A stretch of 64,000 nucleotides of DNA, from the NCBI RefSeq assembly GCF_910578895.1, contig NZ_CAJTSC010000002.1:111840-175839 (forward strand). Reading direction: 5' to 3'. Below, in pieces: positions 1-7,707 of this stretch. The stretch is from an uncultured Bacteroides sp. (GTDB taxonomy: Bacteria > Bacteroidota > Bacteroidia > Bacteroidales > Bacteroidaceae). How positions within the stretch are numbered: position 1 is the first letter of the stretch; the number at the start of each line of letters is the position of its first letter. The notes under the pieces are model-generated. The model was not told the DNA's origin and made no database searches. It saw nothing but the letters and a program-made list of their open reading frames with translations. Position numbers and translations under genes: made by a program.

Positions 1-3000
1 GATGCCATCCGAGAAGAAACCCGCCAACTTATTGCGCAACGCCTCCATCTTATCGGACGTGGTGGCTTTCATTGCTTCCATAACCATCTGCTTGATCATC
101 TGCTTCACCAAGTCTTTGGAAGACTTCGCCCTGTCGTTTCCCGCCGACCATGCGTCCGCATAAGCCTGCGCAAAATCATCGATGGCAGATTTCACATCAC
201 TGCCCAGAATGGCATCTATCTGCTTCTCCTTGTTTTCACCAATCAGTTTGTCGATATCCTTTATCCGGTTCTCCCACTCTTTAATTCTGCCCGCATCGGC
301 ATTCTTTTTACTTCTCTCTTCGGCTATCTGGTTTTGGATAAGCACCTTTTGTTGTCCCAACAAAGTATTCTGCTGCTCTATAAGCTGCGAAGCATCCGAG
401 GAGTATGCCTTTTCAAGCGAGTCGCTCATGTCGCTATAAGACTTTTCGAGCACCTCTATCTGTTCCTGAATTTTTTTAATGCTTTTCTCATGCCGGCCGT
501 CATGCAGTTTTGTCAACGAGCTTGCCAACGAAGAGACAAGCCCCACCGCCGCTCCGGCAGCCGCTCCCCACGGACCGAACATCGCTCCCGCTTTGGCTCC
601 GGACATCGCGTTGCCGGCAGCATCCATAGCCACGTTGATGCCTTCGGCGGCTTTTCCCAAAGCATCGCTGCCGAAAGCGGCACCCAAATTCGAAAGTGCG
701 CCCGAAAGAAATTTACCGGCTTGCATCGCCCGATTCAGACCGGTTTCTATCAAAGAGAGGGATTCCGTAAGTTTCTTGGAATCGGAACCTGCTTTAAAGA
801 GTTTGTCAAAACCGATAGCCATTTGGTTGAAAGCGGTATCGCATTGGTTGGTTTGGTCTTCAACCTCTTTAATCTTATCCTTAATGTCCTCAAGCTCTTT
901 CGACGAGTTACGCAACTCATTAAAAGTAATCTCACTAATCCCTAATTTTTCACCTGTCTGTTCATCCCAGTTCCCACTCTCTACAAAATGCAATTCTTTT
1001 TGAGCTGATTTAACAATATCACGCATCTCTTTGACACTCTTGTTCTTCATATTCAAGAACAATTTATCGAAAGCGGATTTCTCTTTATTGGCTTCCTTGT
1101 CCAAATTGGAAAGGGCCTTATTGGTTTCCTTGTCAATGGTATCTTGCTCACCCTTGCTCTTCCCTTTCTTTTTGCTTTCGCCCAAGGCTATGATAGCCTG
1201 CCGTTTCTGTTCATAATTGCCCAAAGCAGCCAGTTGTTCATTCATAGCTTGTTTCTCTGCATCAAAAGCCGCTTGAATTTCCCGATTTTGTTTTTTTATG
1301 ATATTGCTTTCCCGGTTGCCGAATGCCTCTACTTCTTCCTTCGTCAGTTCAACTTGCGTCGGATCGAAGGTCCGCCTTTCCCGTTTCGGGTCTTTCGCCA
1401 TTTCCACATCTTCGGCAGCATTAAACATTTCTTCAGCCGCTTTAACCCTTTGCTCCAAAAGAGTCTTCTTTTCACGTTCCAGTTCTTCCAGTTCCAAGTC
1501 ATGATTAAACAACATTTGAGCTATTTTCTTATCAAACCCCTCATCCCTTGCATTAATTTCCGCCTGGCAATTTGCTTGTTCCAATTCAACAGCTTGCTGT
1601 CGCCGTTTGTTAGCCTCACTTTCGGATATACCCTTGATCCGGTTTTGCAATTGCTCAAGCCGGTTTTCCCTGCCAGCGGCTCCATCGTCTTTCGTCTCTG
1701 CGGGCATCAATTTGAAAAACTGTTCCAAGTATGAATTTGCCGATTCTATCCCATACTGCATATTTGCTTTATGCTTTTCTACAAGCCTTTCAAAGTGTTC
1801 CGCCTGAACTTGATCCGGGTCGAGAATTTCTGCCTTCTCAAATTTCCGAACACTCAAATTGTCTGTTTCTGAAGTAAAATTATCATTTTGCAAGACGAAG
1901 TTCCTATCAACATTGTCTTCGTTATTCTTTTTTTCTCCAAATTTTTCCTGTTTTGCATCAACTTTATTTTGCCAGAAATCATGTTCTCTTTTGGCATCAA
2001 TAAATTTCTTTGCCTCCTCTTCTACAAAATTCCCATAAGCAAGTGAAGTAGCCTTAGCTATTTGCGCATTAATAAAATTATCCTTATTTTCAATAAGCAA
2101 CTGTTGAGCATCCTTTACATTCAAAATAGAAAGCCCCAATTCGTCAAAAGCTCTTTTATTATCATACACAAACTTCTTCTGCGCTTCGATATTATTTCCA
2201 AGCGCCTTAAATTTATAAGAAAGCAATTCTATCGATGCCACAGGCTTAGCGGCATAATTGTGAATGCTGCTATTAAATTCATCCATTCCCTTAGCCAACT
2301 TCTCCTGTTTCTTTGCCTGCTTGTCCGTACTTGAAGACCATAAAGAATAAATTCCTATCAGTGCAGAAATTCCCGCAGCAATCCACCCGAACACAGGAAT
2401 CGATTTAATAGCCAAACCTACCGCCCTAAACGCCCCGGCAAGTCCTAAATTAACCACTGTCCCCGCAGATGCGGCGGCAGTCTCCACTCCTTGTGCCGCA
2501 GCGGCCTGCATCGTAATATTCCGCCACCACAACTTCATTCTGCCCAATACATTCAATTGGAAAGCTGAATCCTTGTTCAACGCCGCACTTACAGCTTGCA
2601 GGCCATTTGTTATTTCAGTTGCAACCTGCACTTTCTGCATAATCCTTTGAAGGTTCTCATTTTCCACCCCAAACATCGACATCGTTTCCATTACAACAGA
2701 CAGGGCACCGGATACTCCATCCAATCCCTCTTTAGCACCTTTCAACCTAGAAGTAAAAGAAGTCTGAACCTCTTGAGTTCGCCTCACCTCCTGTTCATAT
2801 TCCAACAGTTTGTTCTTCAATTCATCCATTTCATTCAACTGCTGCTGAATTTCCACAGTAAGTTCTTTTCGAACAGACAGTTCCGATTGAATGTTTCCGG
2901 AGTCTGCATCAGCCACCGTAGCAGTGTCCCCCATATTAGTTTGCAAACTCCACACCTGAGATTGATTTTCCGAGTTTACTTTCTGCAATGTTCCGATAAC

Positions 3001-3180
3001 AGTGTCTATTTGAGCCTTCAAAACATCGATAAACTCTTTCATGTTTTTAGTACCGATTTCAGTCTGAGTTGACAGAGTTACAAACTCTGTACCCAAATCG
3101 CCAATCGCCCCACGTATGCGGGCTGCTTTTTGTACAAAATCGGCATCGTTATTCAAAATGTCAAAATTTAATTCACTCAT
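1..3180 (-). CDS. phage tail tape measure protein (partial, C-terminus beyond left edge)
   Basis: An open frame runs from an ATG at 3178-3180 to base 1 without a stop, giving at least 1060 residues. Tape measure proteins set tail length and guide tail tube assembly. The protein is mostly alpha-helical and rich in A/K/E/Q, with long coiled-coil stretches. It has Gly/Ala-rich hydrophobic segments at about residues 210-275 (including GWIAAGISALIGIYSLW) and 820-890, the usual membrane-active segments of this family. The N-terminus (MSELNFDILNNDADF) resembles other Bacteroides phage tape measures. It is the last visible gene of the leftward tail module. An opposite-strand moron and a noncoding gap separate it from the gene upstream. 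The stop and any downstream genes lie outside the window. The family call is based on composition, length and context, not on an alignment. Confidence 0.85.
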   Translation of the reverse strand, partial: MSELNFDILNNDADFVQKAARIRGAIGDLGTEFVTLSTQTEIGTKNMKEFIDVLKAQIDTVIGTLQKVNSENQSQVWSLQTNMGDTATVADADSGNIQSELSVRKELTVEIQQQLNEMDELKNKLLEYEQEVRRTQEVQTSFTSRLKGAKEGLDGVSGALSVVMETMSMFGVENENLQRIMQKVQVATEITNGLQAVSAALNKDSAFQLNVLGRMKLWWRNITMQAAAAQGVETAAASAGTVVNLGLAGAFRAVGLAIKSIPVFGWIAAGISALIGIYSLWSSSTDKQAKKQEKLAKGMDEFNSSIHNYAAKPVASIELLSYKFKALGNNIEAQKKFVYDNKRAFDELGLSILNVKDAQQLLIENKDNFINAQIAKATSLAYGNFVEEEAKKFIDAKREHDFWQNKVDAKQEKFGEKKNNEDNVDRNFVLQNDNFTSETDNLSVRKFEKAEILDPDQVQAEHFERLVEKHKANMQYGIESANSYLEQFFKLMPAETKDDGAAGRENRLEQLQNRIKGISESEANKRRQQAVELEQANCQAEINARDEGFDKKIAQMLFNHDLELEELEREKKTLLEQRVKAAEEMFNAAEDVEMAKDPKRERRTFDPTQVELTKEEVEAFGNRESNIIKKQNREIQAAFDAEKQAMNEQLAALGNYEQKRQAIIALGESKKKGKSKGEQDTIDKETNKALSNLDKEANKEKSAFDKLFLNMKNKSVKEMRDIVKSAQKELHFVESGNWDEQTGEKLGISEITFNELRNSSKELEDIKDKIKEVEDQTNQCDTAFNQMAIGFDKLFKAGSDSKKLTESLSLIETGLNRAMQAGKFLSGALSNLGAAFGSDALGKAAEGINVAMDAAGNAMSGAKAGAMFGPWGAAAGAAVGLVSSLASSLTKLHDGRHEKSIKKIQEQIEVLEKSYSDMSDSLEKAYSSDASQLIEQQNTLLGQQKVLIQNQIAEERSKKNADAGRIKEWENRIKDIDKLIGENKEKQIDAILGSDVKSAIDDFAQAYADAWSAGNDRAKSSKDLVKQMIKQMVMEAMKATTSDKMEALRNKLAGFFSDGI

Positions 3181-3221
3181 GTTTCATTTTTTTAGTTGGT
3201 TAGTAAATAAATTATCTTCTG

Positions 3222-3252
3222 TTTGCAAACGATAGATTTTATAGTACCTTTG
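3222..3252 (+). promoter_or_regulatory. consensus Bacteroides promoter for the secreted moron
   Basis: TTTG at 3222-3225 is followed by a 19-base gap and TACCTTTG at 3245-3252. This matches the Bacteroides sigma-ABfr pattern (-33 TTTG, -7 TAnnTTTG) at both boxes and in spacing. Transcription would start near 3259, so the ATG at 3307 is the usable start and the in-frame ATG-like start at 3223, inside the -33 box, is not. Confidence 0.75.
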
Positions 3253-3306
3253 CAAAGGACATTAAACACATCGTTTATCTTTCACTTCAAAAGTTTTTCT
3301 TATAAT

Positions 3307-4005
3307 ATGAAAAGGACATTAATCTGCATAGCATTATCATTCGTATGCGCTCTCGCTTTCAGTCAAGAAAGAATCAATAAACCCAAAGACTATATCCTAT
3401 TTGAGAAAACCACAAAAGCGCTAAAAAAAGTCATCGGATATTGCGGTGTTGGCGGAGAATGGGAAAGTAGGAAAAATTACATATATAATGCCCAACTTGG
3501 AGATACCCAAAAGTTCAATAAACTAACGATTAAAACAACAACATACAATGATACATTATATTATGTTTTAATCAGGAATTATACAGGCTCCTTATCGACA
3601 GACTACGTTAGAAAGGTAGGAGACGTATATAAATATTCTGCCGGCGGGCATAGTTACAATAGCGATATATTATACTTCTTCACAGCCAATGAGTTTGAGC
3701 AAATATTTCACCTGAATAAACAAGCGAAAACCATTTATTCGTTCAAGACACACATACAATACGCTGATTTTAGGGATAGGTCCACTTTATACAAAACTTC
3801 AGGCTATACACTTCGAAGCGCAGACAAAAACGAAAAGTTCGATTTCATGCAAATCAGAATTGCAGATGACGGAAAAATGGTACGATTCCTATTGCCACAT
3901 CACAAAGACCAAACATGGAAAATAGTGAAAGATTGGTTTCCATATTGTTATTTCGAAATGCCCCTTAAAAGTTTTAACAAATGGTTAGAACCGGTCCAAC
4001 CGTAA
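3307..4005 (+). CDS. secreted protein of unknown function, phage moron candidate
   Basis: This 232-aa protein sits on the opposite strand to the tail genes, between the tape measure gene and the next tail gene. Residues 1-20 form a signal peptide (MKRTLICIALSFVCALAFSQ) with no lipobox cysteine at the cleavage site, so export to the periplasm or beyond is likely. The mature part is Tyr/Lys/Phe-rich, probably mainly beta, and I recognise no domain. The gene has its own consensus promoter at 3222-3252 and a 14-bp hairpin 6 bases after the stop. It is therefore an autonomous unit that could be expressed in a lysogen while the tail genes are off. Its base composition is more AT-rich than the adjacent tail genes. 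A cell-surface, superinfection-exclusion or lysogenic-conversion role is inference only. Confidence 0.7.
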   Translation: MKRTLICIALSFVCALAFSQERINKPKDYILFEKTTKALKKVIGYCGVGGEWESRKNYIYNAQLGDTQKFNKLTIKTTTYNDTLYYVLIRNYTGSLSTDYVRKVGDVYKYSAGGHSYNSDILYFFTANEFEQIFHLNKQAKTIYSFKTHIQYADFRDRSTLYKTSGYTLRSADKNEKFDFMQIRIADDGKMVRFLLPHHKDQTWKIVKDWFPYCYFEMPLKSFNKWLEPVQP

Positions 4006-4011
4006 TGCAGA

Positions 4012-4046
4012 CAAACAAGCCAGAGCACTAAACTCTGGCTTGTTTG
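4012..4046 (+). terminator. hairpin terminator after the moron
   Basis: Bases 4012-4025 and 4033-4046 form a perfect 14-bp inverted repeat with a 7-base loop, right after the stop of the plus-strand gene. No strong T-run follows, so it may act as a weak terminator or 3' stabiliser. Confidence 0.6.
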
Positions 4047-4054
4047 CGCGTTGT

Positions 4055-4109
4055 AAAGTTCTACTTTAGCATCGTAAAGTGTTACATTGTGAACGCAAAG
4101 TTCAACTTT
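4055..4109. repeat. 21-bp periodic degenerate repeat
   Basis: Three related 13-base units begin at 4055 (AAAGTTCTACTTT), 4076 (AAAGTGTTACATT) and 4097 (AAAGTTCAACTTT), exactly 21 bases apart. A partial fourth (AAAGTACCA) follows at 4115. Two of the units are near-palindromic. The array lies between the moron terminator and the end of the 4154-4855 gene. A 21-bp period is two turns of B-DNA, so all units would face one side of the helix. Confidence 0.55.
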
Positions 4110-4153
4110 CTGTAAAAGTACCACCACAATATAAAAATGAAGTAAAAACTCCC

Positions 4154-4855
4154 CTAACCGCTAATCATTTCCCTTATCAAATCCCGATTTGCCGGATCGT
4201 CCGCATTAATTACCGGTCCGAAGCCCATGCCCAACTGTTTGCGTTCGTCATCAGTGAGATAAACCGTAGTAATGGCATCGGCAAACAGCATGTTCAGATT
4301 GACATAACTGATGCCCCAAAGAACATAGTCCATAGTCCAACCATAACGCTGGCAGGCAAAGTCAATCAGAAGCCCATAGATGCTCTTACCGCCAAAAGTG
4401 ATGCCGTTGCTTTCTCCTTTGACTCTGCCGAGGCGTTCCCTGAGTTCTTTTTCCCGGTCTATGCTGAAATATCTTATAAACTCTTCCGTTTTGTCGTTCA
4501 TAAGAATAACTGACAGCAGCGTTGCCATTTCTTCGGTTGTCAGTCTATCCTTAAACATATCCGCCCTTTGAAAGACTTTCTCGGTATTCATGATGCTTCC
4601 CTTGTCGCCGAACGTAGAATAAGCTATAATCCGGCAAACAATATCCGGACTTGCCCGGCTAATCCGCATCGCCTCCGCCAAAGGGTTTATTGCCAACAGC
4701 CGGGCATCCAAATCCAAGCCGAGATAGAGATTTTTCAGTATCTGAGCCTTACCCAAAGTGGGCGGATAAATGCCGTATCTTCGTTTTCCGACACCAAACC
4801 ACACCGGTTTTTCAATAATGGCATCGGAGAGTTCCATTTCAATTTGCTTGTCCAT
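4154..4855 (-). CDS. phage tail-associated protein, possible tail assembly chaperone
   Basis: This 233-aa cytosolic protein has no signal peptide or membrane segment and lies in the tail operon upstream of the tape measure gene. Charged helices follow an N-terminal stretch, KRRYGIYPPTLGKAQIL, that reads like the 'substrate-ready' N-terminus of Bacteroides phage tail chaperones. A second half (about 120-200) holds a conserved-looking YGLLIDFACQRYGWTMDYVL segment. Position next to the tape measure is the usual place for chaperones that coat it before tube assembly. I see no second overlapping frame of the kind made by the classical programmed frameshift. The call rests mostly on synteny. Confidence 0.5.
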   Translation of the reverse strand: MDKQIEMELSDAIIEKPVWFGVGKRRYGIYPPTLGKAQILKNLYLGLDLDARLLAINPLAEAMRISRASPDIVCRIIAYSTFGDKGSIMNTEKVFQRADMFKDRLTTEEMATLLSVILMNDKTEEFIRYFSIDREKELRERLGRVKGESNGITFGGKSIYGLLIDFACQRYGWTMDYVLWGISYVNLNMLFADAITTVYLTDDERKQLGMGFGPVINADDPANRDLIREMISG

Positions 4856-4876
4856 TGTTGTTTGTCATTTAGATTA

Positions 4877-4980
4877 AGAGCCTGTTTAAATTTTCTTCAA
4901 AAAGTTTTTTCTTCAGCTTCTTTTGAGTTTCTTTTCGGTCTGTTTTCCTCTTTTTATTCGTCACATTTTAAACAGGCTCT
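4877..4980. mobile_element. 104-bp MITE-like inverted-repeat element
   Basis: Bases 4877-4890 (AGAGCCTGTTTAAA) and 4967-4980 are perfect 14-bp inverted repeats closing a 76-base core. The core is strongly strand-biased: almost all pyrimidine on the plus strand. It fills the gap between the genes ending at 4997 and starting at 4855. It encodes nothing and shows no clear target-site duplication, so mobility is inferred from its form. It resembles short non-autonomous repeats scattered in Bacteroides genomes. Transcribed as part of the tail operon it could also fold into a stem. Confidence 0.5.
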
Positions 4981-4996
4981 AAACGCCTCAATATCA

Positions 4997-5668
4997 TCAA
5001 TAGCCGAGGCTGTATATGTAAGTATCATCATGCTGCGGAGCAATAGAACCATCTATTATTATATCACTACCCGGTCTATCATACCTACCTTCGGTCTCGC
5101 CTTTGCGTATATTCAGATTGTCATACCAGATATCACCACTGCCGTCAGGATTATCCCATGTCGTTATCTCAAGCCCGATTAAAATATCCGATGCCACCGG
5201 CTTATCGCTAACAGCATAGACATTGTCTCCACCCGCCCAGGCTCTAATTCTACATACGGGAACATGCCCTTGTACAAAATCCAGGCTCAGCACCTTGCCG
5301 CTATCGGCCTGGACCAAATCAATCCTTGTGGCAATAGGACCATCGGTATAATTATACTCCCACCTAATCGTAACCCAGTCTCCTTTTATTTCAGAATAAA
5401 AGATACTGTTTTTTGCAACGGTAAATCCTAACGGTTCTTCTTTAACAAATACCCCATTGATGTAGGTTTTTCGATAGGAAGTTACCTTGAAATCGTCATG
5501 ACCGGGAATGGCGACAGCTTCGATTGCATTCCGGCTGGCCGCAAACTCATATTCATACGAAATGACATCCGGTCTTTTCCATATCAAAGCAGGTCCCTTG
5601 CGTATCTCACGGACAGTTGCAAGTCCAAGATACGCATCGCTCGTTGTATTCTGGCTTATCGGTTCCAT
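4997..5668 (-). CDS. tail-associated protein of unknown function
   Basis: This 223-aa protein begins 2 bases after the stop of the tail-fibre gene (5671), indicating translational coupling and probably a shared structure. It has no signal peptide. It is rich in beta-forming residues, with Trp/Tyr pairs and DNPDGSGDIWYDNLNIRKG at about 170-190, as in carbohydrate-binding beta-sandwich folds of phage receptor-binding proteins. The C-terminus (TYIYSLGY) is aromatic. A fibre tip or receptor-binding accessory role is plausible from position, but I recognise no family. Confidence 0.5.
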   Translation of the reverse strand: MEPISQNTTSDAYLGLATVREIRKGPALIWKRPDVISYEYEFAASRNAIEAVAIPGHDDFKVTSYRKTYINGVFVKEEPLGFTVAKNSIFYSEIKGDWVTIRWEYNYTDGPIATRIDLVQADSGKVLSLDFVQGHVPVCRIRAWAGGDNVYAVSDKPVASDILIGLEITTWDNPDGSGDIWYDNLNIRKGETEGRYDRPGSDIIIDGSIAPQHDDTYIYSLGY

Positions 5669-5670
5669 AG

Positions 5671-7392
5671 TTATGCAGGAATTATATACAGTGTGTTATG
5701 GTCTTTGGAAGGCAGGGCATCGTATTCCGCTTTAGACAGCTCGATTATCCTTGATACGGACGATCCGCCTACCAAATTGGTGGTGGAACGCATCAGCCTT
5801 GCCCTGCCATTGGTAAGGTATATGCCATACTCAATATACAGGTATCTATTATCCTTGACCCTGATGACCGCCACGTTGATGACAAAATTATTGTCGTCCG
5901 TATATCTGCTTCGGTTCGATACCGCCGTATTCGAAGGCAGGCTTTCGTCCGAGTTTTTCAGTATCACCACGCTGTTTCTGTCGGCAGCTTGCCTGGCGGC
6001 TCTTCTGAAGTTGTCCACTCCCCGCCAGGCAGCCAGCAACTCTTCCGAAGATATGGAGTCATTGGCCCCATATACCTCGGCAGGAATAATGACTACCGGA
6101 GCCGTCCTGTAAATAACGGCAGGCGCTTCAACCGTAGGCGATACGGATTGCTGGCCATTGGAATAAGTAGTTGTGTGCAGCACAGGAATAACATTGTGCG
6201 AGGTATAGAAAAAGTACCTGCCACCGCCACGGACATATACATACTCATCCGAATGGTTCGTCAGTTGCCCCATTCCTCTTACCGGATCGACATCGGCAAA
6301 ACCGTAATCAGACACTAATATATCCCGATTCACGGAAGATGAACCCCAACCGGAGCCGTTGACTTCCCATATTTTCCTTACGGAGAACCCTTGCTCATGC
6401 GTACTCCAACTTGGCACCGACCGGCTGTTCAGCCCTACCGTCACCTCTATCCTGACGGTATGTTCGTTGCCAAGACGCATCACTACCGGATACCAGGTAT
6501 TCCCGTCAAGACCGGTTGCATCAATCGTTGTCAAAGACATCGTATATCCGGCGCTCCTGCCATTGTCTACAGCTGCCACCGCTGCCGCTTCCGCATATTT
6601 CTTCGTAGCAGGATGATAGTCGGCAGTAGGTGTATAAGCAGTTGTATTGGTCTTGGTAAGAACATCGGAATTTTCGATAATCTGCCCTTGATCCACCCAA
6701 CCACCATTAACCCACACATAGTAATTATAAGGCACTTTCGTACCTACAGCCATGAAACCGTCAACATCCGAACCATCGGGAATGGCAGCCTGCAAGGCTT
6801 CGAGGGTTTCGTATGCGCCTGCTATACGTAACGGGCTGCCCGGTTCGCCCTTACAATAGACATCTGTCTTGTCATACACCTTGGTCGTTTTATTCCACTT
6901 ATAGGCGTAGTGATCTTTTCCGATATAGGTGGGATGGTTTGCAGTGTCAGCAGCATTATCGGCAGCTTCCTGTGCCGTTTGTGCTTTTTCATCCGCATTG
7001 CCTGCCGACCGGTTCGCATCCGTGGTCGCCTGATTGGCAGAGGCAGTAGCAGCATTAGCAGCCTCAGCGGCAACAGTGGCATTGCGCACCGCTTCTTCTA
7101 CCCTATCGGCAGCATAGTTGACTTTCTGTGCCGCTTCATTGGCGGCACCTGCTTTTTCGTCCGCATTGGCGGCCGCCGCATTCGCTTTGCCTGCGGCTTC
7201 CAAAGCAGGAGCTGCAAGCAGCGTGAGGGGTGCCTTTACTATTTCGGGCATACCCTGGTTTCCGACCGACTGATATGCAGGTAACGATGTGATGCCGTCC
7301 AGCTTTTCCGCATCCGGCACATCGCATACGCCTTGCGATTCCACCTGCAAGCGCGCTTTTAATTCCTGAAAATCTTGTTCTGTATATGCCAT
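5671..7392 (-). CDS. phage tail fibre with Ala-rich coiled-coil shaft
   Basis: The start is ATG at 7390-7392 (MAYTEQDFQEL), 4 bases after the previous stop; the longer reading from 7488 would overlap the upstream gene by 92 bases. The 573-aa product has an Ala-rich heptad region at about residues 55-150 (repeats such as ANADEKAGAANEAA), typical of trimeric fibre shafts. A linker with a GEPGSPLRI motif follows, then YYVWVNGGWVDQG, and a long beta-rich C-terminal half likely to form the tip. The last residues (EYDALPSKDHNTLYIIPA) match the terminal pattern of many Bacteroides phage fibres. It probably recognises the host surface. The gene downstream is coupled with a 2-base gap. Confidence 0.75.
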   Translation of the reverse strand: MAYTEQDFQELKARLQVESQGVCDVPDAEKLDGITSLPAYQSVGNQGMPEIVKAPLTLLAAPALEAAGKANAAAANADEKAGAANEAAQKVNYAADRVEEAVRNATVAAEAANAATASANQATTDANRSAGNADEKAQTAQEAADNAADTANHPTYIGKDHYAYKWNKTTKVYDKTDVYCKGEPGSPLRIAGAYETLEALQAAIPDGSDVDGFMAVGTKVPYNYYVWVNGGWVDQGQIIENSDVLTKTNTTAYTPTADYHPATKKYAEAAAVAAVDNGRSAGYTMSLTTIDATGLDGNTWYPVVMRLGNEHTVRIEVTVGLNSRSVPSWSTHEQGFSVRKIWEVNGSGWGSSSVNRDILVSDYGFADVDPVRGMGQLTNHSDEYVYVRGGGRYFFYTSHNVIPVLHTTTYSNGQQSVSPTVEAPAVIYRTAPVVIIPAEVYGANDSISSEELLAAWRGVDNFRRAARQAADRNSVVILKNSDESLPSNTAVSNRSRYTDDNNFVINVAVIRVKDNRYLYIEYGIYLTNGRARLMRSTTNLVGGSSVSRIIELSKAEYDALPSKDHNTLYIIPA

Positions 7393-7396
7393 AATG

Positions 7397-7693
7397 TTAT
7401 TCTTGTCTATAGGTTGTTTCTTCCGGTTTGATTTCAACGGCACGGTTGATTGCATCGATAAAGAAAGGTTTGCAAAAAGCATTGGCATGCTCCTTTATCA
7501 AGTTTACTTCTTCATCGGTATATTCCGTATTCTCATCGGAGTTGTATATTTTCAAGGCAAGCGCATGAAGCGCGATACCATTGCCGTTCTGGTATAATAC
7601 ATTCGCAAAACTTTCACGGCAATCTTTATTTTCGCAATATTTGCGAGCCACATCTGCAGCAATCAGTAACTGTTTAAAATTTATATTCTTCAT
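7397..7693 (-). CDS. small phage protein of unknown function
   Basis: The ATG at 7691-7693 gives 98 residues (MKNINFKQLL...). A TTG seven codons upstream would overlap the previous gene and is less likely. The protein is soluble, acidic and helical, with two Cys (CENKDC) near residues 20-25 and no signal peptide. It lies between the tail-tip and fibre genes with short gaps (14 and 4 bases), so it is co-translated with them. Similar small genes occur beside fibres in Bacteroides prophages. No domain is recognised. Confidence 0.6.
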   Translation of the reverse strand: MKNINFKQLLIAADVARKYCENKDCRESFANVLYQNGNGIALHALALKIYNSDENTEYTDEEVNLIKEHANAFCKPFFIDAINRAVEIKPEETTYRQE

Positions 7694-7707
7694 TAGTTTT
7701 ATTTTTA

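Noticed and set aside
3223..3306. Longer start for the secreted moron
   Set aside because: The start would lie in the -33 box of its own promoter, and the ATG at 3307 opens a signal peptide directly.
4154..4855. Programmed frameshift between two tail chaperones
   Set aside because: No second overlapping frame or slippery site follows; the next minus-strand gene is almost 1 kb away.
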